Position numbers and translations under genes: made by a program. The notes under the pieces are model-generated. The model had not been told where the DNA came from. It worked only from the letters and a program-made list of their open reading frames with translations, and searched no databases. Source: Chitinophaga ginsengisoli (GTDB lineage Bacteria; Bacteroidota; Bacteroidia; Chitinophagales; Chitinophagaceae). From it: a stretch of 64,000 nt of DNA. The first letter of the stretch is position 1. Each line of letters opens with the position of its first letter. The stretch is taken from contig NZ_PYGK01000001.1 of assembly GCF_003014595.1 (NCBI RefSeq), positions 496,001 through 560,000 on the forward strand, read 5' to 3'. This document shows positions 61,648 through 64,000 of this stretch, piece after piece.

Positions 61648-63009
61648 CTAGTTCTCGTCTTCCACATTCTGCCTGATCGTCACCTGCACTTTCTGGATAC
61701 GCATCTTGCTTACTTCCAGTACGGTGAAATCGTAGTCGTCGTGGGATATTACGCTGTTCTCTTCAGGGAATTTACCTGCCAGTTCCAGGATCAGGCCTCC
61801 GATAGAGTCGCTTTCCCCTTTTACCACCTCGAAGGTGTCGGGCGCAATGTTCATAATACGGCAGACGTCATTGAGCATGGTCTTGCCTTCAAAAACGTAG
61901 GTATAGTTGTCTACTTTACTGTAGTTGAATTCTTCTTCGTCAAATTCGTCTTTGATATCGCCGATTACCTCTTCCACAATGTCTTCCAGGGTAACAATAC
62001 CGGAGGTACCACCGAATTCGTCCACGACAACAGCAAAATGCATACGCCTTGTCTGGAATTCAGACAGCAGGTCTTCGATCAGTTTATGACCATGTACAAA
62101 GAAAGGCTGCCGCATAACGGTATGCCAGTCAAAGCTTTTGCCTTTATCGAGGTGGGGCAGGAGGTCTTTGGTATGGATCACACCCACGATGTTATCGAGG
62201 TTGCCTTTGTATACCGGAAGACGGGAATAATGAAGGTCTGCCACTCTTTTTACCACAGCGTCAAAAGGATCTTCATACTCGATACCTGACACATCCAGGC
62301 GGGTGTGCATGATCTGTTTAACAGTGATGTTACCGAATTTGAGGATGCCTTTCAGTATATTCTTTTCTTCCTGGGAAGCGGTAGGATCTACACTCATTTC
62401 AATGGCCTCATCTATCTCCTGGTAGTTTACAGCGCCACTGCCACGGTGGAAGAAGCGGGCTTCTATGCTTTCGCTGAGGCTTACATAAAAGTCGCTTACA
62501 GGTTCCAGCGTTGCATGTACAATGCTGACAAACCAGGCGAAGTAGGTAGCGAAACGGATATTGTTCTGGGCTGCCCATACACGGGGAAGCACCTGGCCAA
62601 AGAAAAGCAGCACAAAAATGATAATGGCTATACGTACTACCAGAGACACAACGGGGAAGGTCTGTAGATCTTCCATCTGGGTGATGAGGTAGCTGGTAAC
62701 CATAATAAACGCCAGTGATAGGAGGATGCCAGCTATCTGGAGGGAGGCCAGCAGGGAGCGGGGCTTTTCCAGAAGTTTGGTAATCAGCTTACCGCTGGTA
62801 TTTTGCCTCGTTTTCAGTGCATTCAGGTCTTTATAGTTCAGGGAGAAGAACGCCACTTCAGCACCGGAAACAATGAACGCCATGAGTAGGAGTATGAATA
62901 TTACAAGCAGATAAATAACCACGTTCGGAGTGGCGATTGGCGCCGCTGCTTGCAACAGGGTAAGCTTACCAGATAGAATGCTTGCCGGATAGGTGTACAA
63001 ATTGTTCAA
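61648..63009 (-). CDS. gldE: gliding motility-associated protein GldE (CNNM/CorC-like)
   Basis: 453 residues. Four or so N-terminal membrane helices of the CNNM/DUF21 type (VVIYLLVIFILLLMAFIVSGAEVAFFSL, VRIAIIIFVLLFFGQVLP), a CBS-domain pair (MHTRLDVSGIEYEDPFDAVVKRVADLHYSRLPVYKGNLDNIVGVIHTKDLL and HFAVVVDEFGGTSGIVTLEDIVEEVIGDI) and a CorC/HlyC-type C-terminal domain. GldE supports GldD; related proteins move magnesium. Confidence 0.93.
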   Translation of the reverse strand: MNNLYTYPASILSGKLTLLQAAAPIATPNVVIYLLVIFILLLMAFIVSGAEVAFFSLNYKDLNALKTRQNTSGKLITKLLEKPRSLLASLQIAGILLSLAFIMVTSYLITQMEDLQTFPVVSLVVRIAIIIFVLLFFGQVLPRVWAAQNNIRFATYFAWFVSIVHATLEPVSDFYVSLSESIEARFFHRGSGAVNYQEIDEAIEMSVDPTASQEEKNILKGILKFGNITVKQIMHTRLDVSGIEYEDPFDAVVKRVADLHYSRLPVYKGNLDNIVGVIHTKDLLPHLDKGKSFDWHTVMRQPFFVHGHKLIEDLLSEFQTRRMHFAVVVDEFGGTSGIVTLEDIVEEVIGDIKDEFDEEEFNYSKVDNYTYVFEGKTMLNDVCRIMNIAPDTFEVVKGESDSIGGLILELAGKFPEENSVISHDDYDFTVLEVSKMRIQKVQVTIRQNVEDEN

Positions 63010-63178
63010 CTTTGACGTGATAAATATTAGAACTCCCAGCGTATAGCAAAGTAAGTTCCAAAAAAAGGGGAAAGTAATTCAGGTCTTAAATTGAATCGCT
63101 TTCCCTATATGCAAATATAAGTAATGTCCCATAAAGGGATTATCAATCAAAAAAGAATTAGTATTTTTTATCGGATAG

Positions 63179-63634
63179 TTAAAAAGGAAGATCGTCCGCT
63201 GTATCGTTTAATTGGGGGGGGATTTCCATATTGGGGAAATTGTCACCAGTGTTACTACCTGTGTTGCTATGATGTATGGCATGCTCAGAGTTGTTCAGGT
63301 CCATACGTTTGTCAAGCATAACCAGATTGTCGCCCACCACCTCGGTGGCAAATTTCTTATTACCCTCTTTGTCTTCCCAGCTGCGGGTACGGAGGCGTCC
63401 TTCTATATAAACGAGGCTTCCTTTGTGAAGGTACTTTTGGGCCAGTTCAGCCAGTCCGCGCCATAATACTACCGTATGCCATTCTGTTTGGGATATTAGC
63501 TTGCCAGCCCGGTCTTTGAATGTTTCTGTTGTTGCCAGAGAGAATTTGGCTACAGCAATGTTACCTTCTAAGAACTGTACGTCTGGATCTCTACCCAAGT
63601 TGCCAATCAGGATTACTTTATTAACACCTCTCAT
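63179..63634 (-). CDS. ssb: single-stranded DNA-binding protein
   Basis: 151 residues. OB fold opening MRGVNKVILIGNLGRDPDVQFLEGNIAVAKFSLATTETFKD, then WHTVVLWRGLAELAQKYLHKGSLVYIEGRLRTRSWEDKEGNKKFATEVVGDNLVMLDKR. A short disordered linker ends in the acidic tip DDLPF that recruits partner proteins. Genes around it (mutY upstream, gldE-gldD downstream) match the conserved Bacteroidota order. Confidence 0.97.
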   Translation of the reverse strand: MRGVNKVILIGNLGRDPDVQFLEGNIAVAKFSLATTETFKDRAGKLISQTEWHTVVLWRGLAELAQKYLHKGSLVYIEGRLRTRSWEDKEGNKKFATEVVGDNLVMLDKRMDLNNSEHAIHHSNTGSNTGDNFPNMEIPPQLNDTADDLPF

Positions 63635-63813
63635 TGTTGCAGGTTTTAATCTATTGATTTTAAACTATTGAAAATATACGCTTCTTTTAAATGAACAACC
63701 TTTCTAAAGTTAATGTTTTTTTCAAATCGACAGTGAAAAATTTAACGTATACTTTAGCTCAAATACCTTGCCGCAGCAAGTTGAGCGCTGTTGGTACACA
63801 GTCAGTTTTCGTA

Positions 63814-64000
63814 TCAGAATAGGGTAAGTTCCCTGTTTTTAAGGAAGTCTGTAATAGTTTTCGGAAAGGCGTAATGATCCAGTTGATTCCGTGGAATAGC
63901 CATATAGCCGGGCATTTCAGGCTTTTTGTTAACCGATAGCATAAGGAATTGACTATAGATTGTCTGATGTGTAAGCTGTTGTTTGAATGCCCCGGAAACC
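63814..64000 (-). CDS. mutY: A/G-specific adenine glycosylase MutY, C-terminal fragment
   Basis: Open to the window edge. The 61 visible codons read FKQQLTHQTIYSQFLMLSV, then KPEMPGYMAIPRNQLDHYAFPKTITDFL and stop after LTLF. The FKxxLTHQ pattern fits the C-terminal Nudix-like domain of MutY, which recognises 8-oxoG opposite A. The catalytic HhH-GPD and Fe-S parts lie outside the window. Gene order before ssb supports the call. Confidence 0.75.
   Translation of the reverse strand, partial: VSGAFKQQLTHQTIYSQFLMLSVNKKPEMPGYMAIPRNQLDHYAFPKTITDFLKNRELTLF

Overview
The window is a chromosomal segment of a Bacteroidota bacterium, most likely Chitinophagaceae and Chitinophaga-like. This is inferred from gene content: gliding proteins GldD and GldE, an orphan SusD-like lipoprotein, PorT-like beta-barrels, sigma/anti-sigma pairs, a long IspG, a split MetH, ribosomal protein Thx and many LxxC-type lipoproteins. 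The promoters agree: the -7 motif TAnnTTTG recurs, sometimes with TTG 19-22 nt upstream, and start codons lack Shine-Dalgarno sequences. No rRNA, tRNA, CRISPR array, prophage or intact insertion sequence was seen.

Layout. 1-5.9 kb: end of a probable rpsB, then tsf, pyrH, a DUF3298 lipoprotein, pdxH, Thx, HU, a DUF4286 gene and exonuclease III. 5.9-10.6 kb: methionine synthase split in two genes; divergent from it is a short transcript that begins with a 30-residue ORF ending in Cys-Cys-Cys. 10.6-16 kb: recR, an Ig-like lipoprotein and a UvrD-type helicase with a Cas4/AddB-like nuclease. 16-20.3 kb: an SRPBCC protein, a sigma factor with two tandem short anti-sigma paralogues, a lipocalin-like lipoprotein, a LysR regulator and a repeat-rich secreted protein. 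20.4-24.7 kb: a candidate small RNA, REP-like hairpins, ispG and batB/batC. 25-30.8 kb: a class D beta-lactamase, a 107-nt palindrome, kbl and a sigma/anti-sigma/beta-barrel operon. 30.8-39.5 kb: M16 peptidase, L,D-transpeptidase, alpha/beta hydrolase, a dockerin-containing SusD-like protein and acs. 39.7-41.7 kb: an AT-rich patch with lineage-specific genes, including a degenerate REP-associated (Y1/RAYT-type) transposase relative. 41.7-46 kb: a 5'-nucleotidase, a DeoR/MFS operon, a second REP-like cluster and a lipoprotein. 46-64 kb: carB without its allosteric domain, a tricorn-type S41 protease, a second long palindrome, comEC-purH, a sigma/anti-sigma-TonB fusion pair, Pmp3, LutB, a DUF3109 gene, and the conserved mutY-ssb-gldE-gldD block.

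The core genes serve translation, nucleotide synthesis, C1/methionine metabolism and repair. The accessory layer is dominated by envelope signalling: three sigma-factor loci, each with a structurally different anti-sigma protein. The least explained signals are the poly-Cys leader beside metH, two long palindromes, a promoter-to-terminator transcript with no clear gene, and REP-like hairpins in the same window as a transposase relative lacking recognisable catalytic residues.
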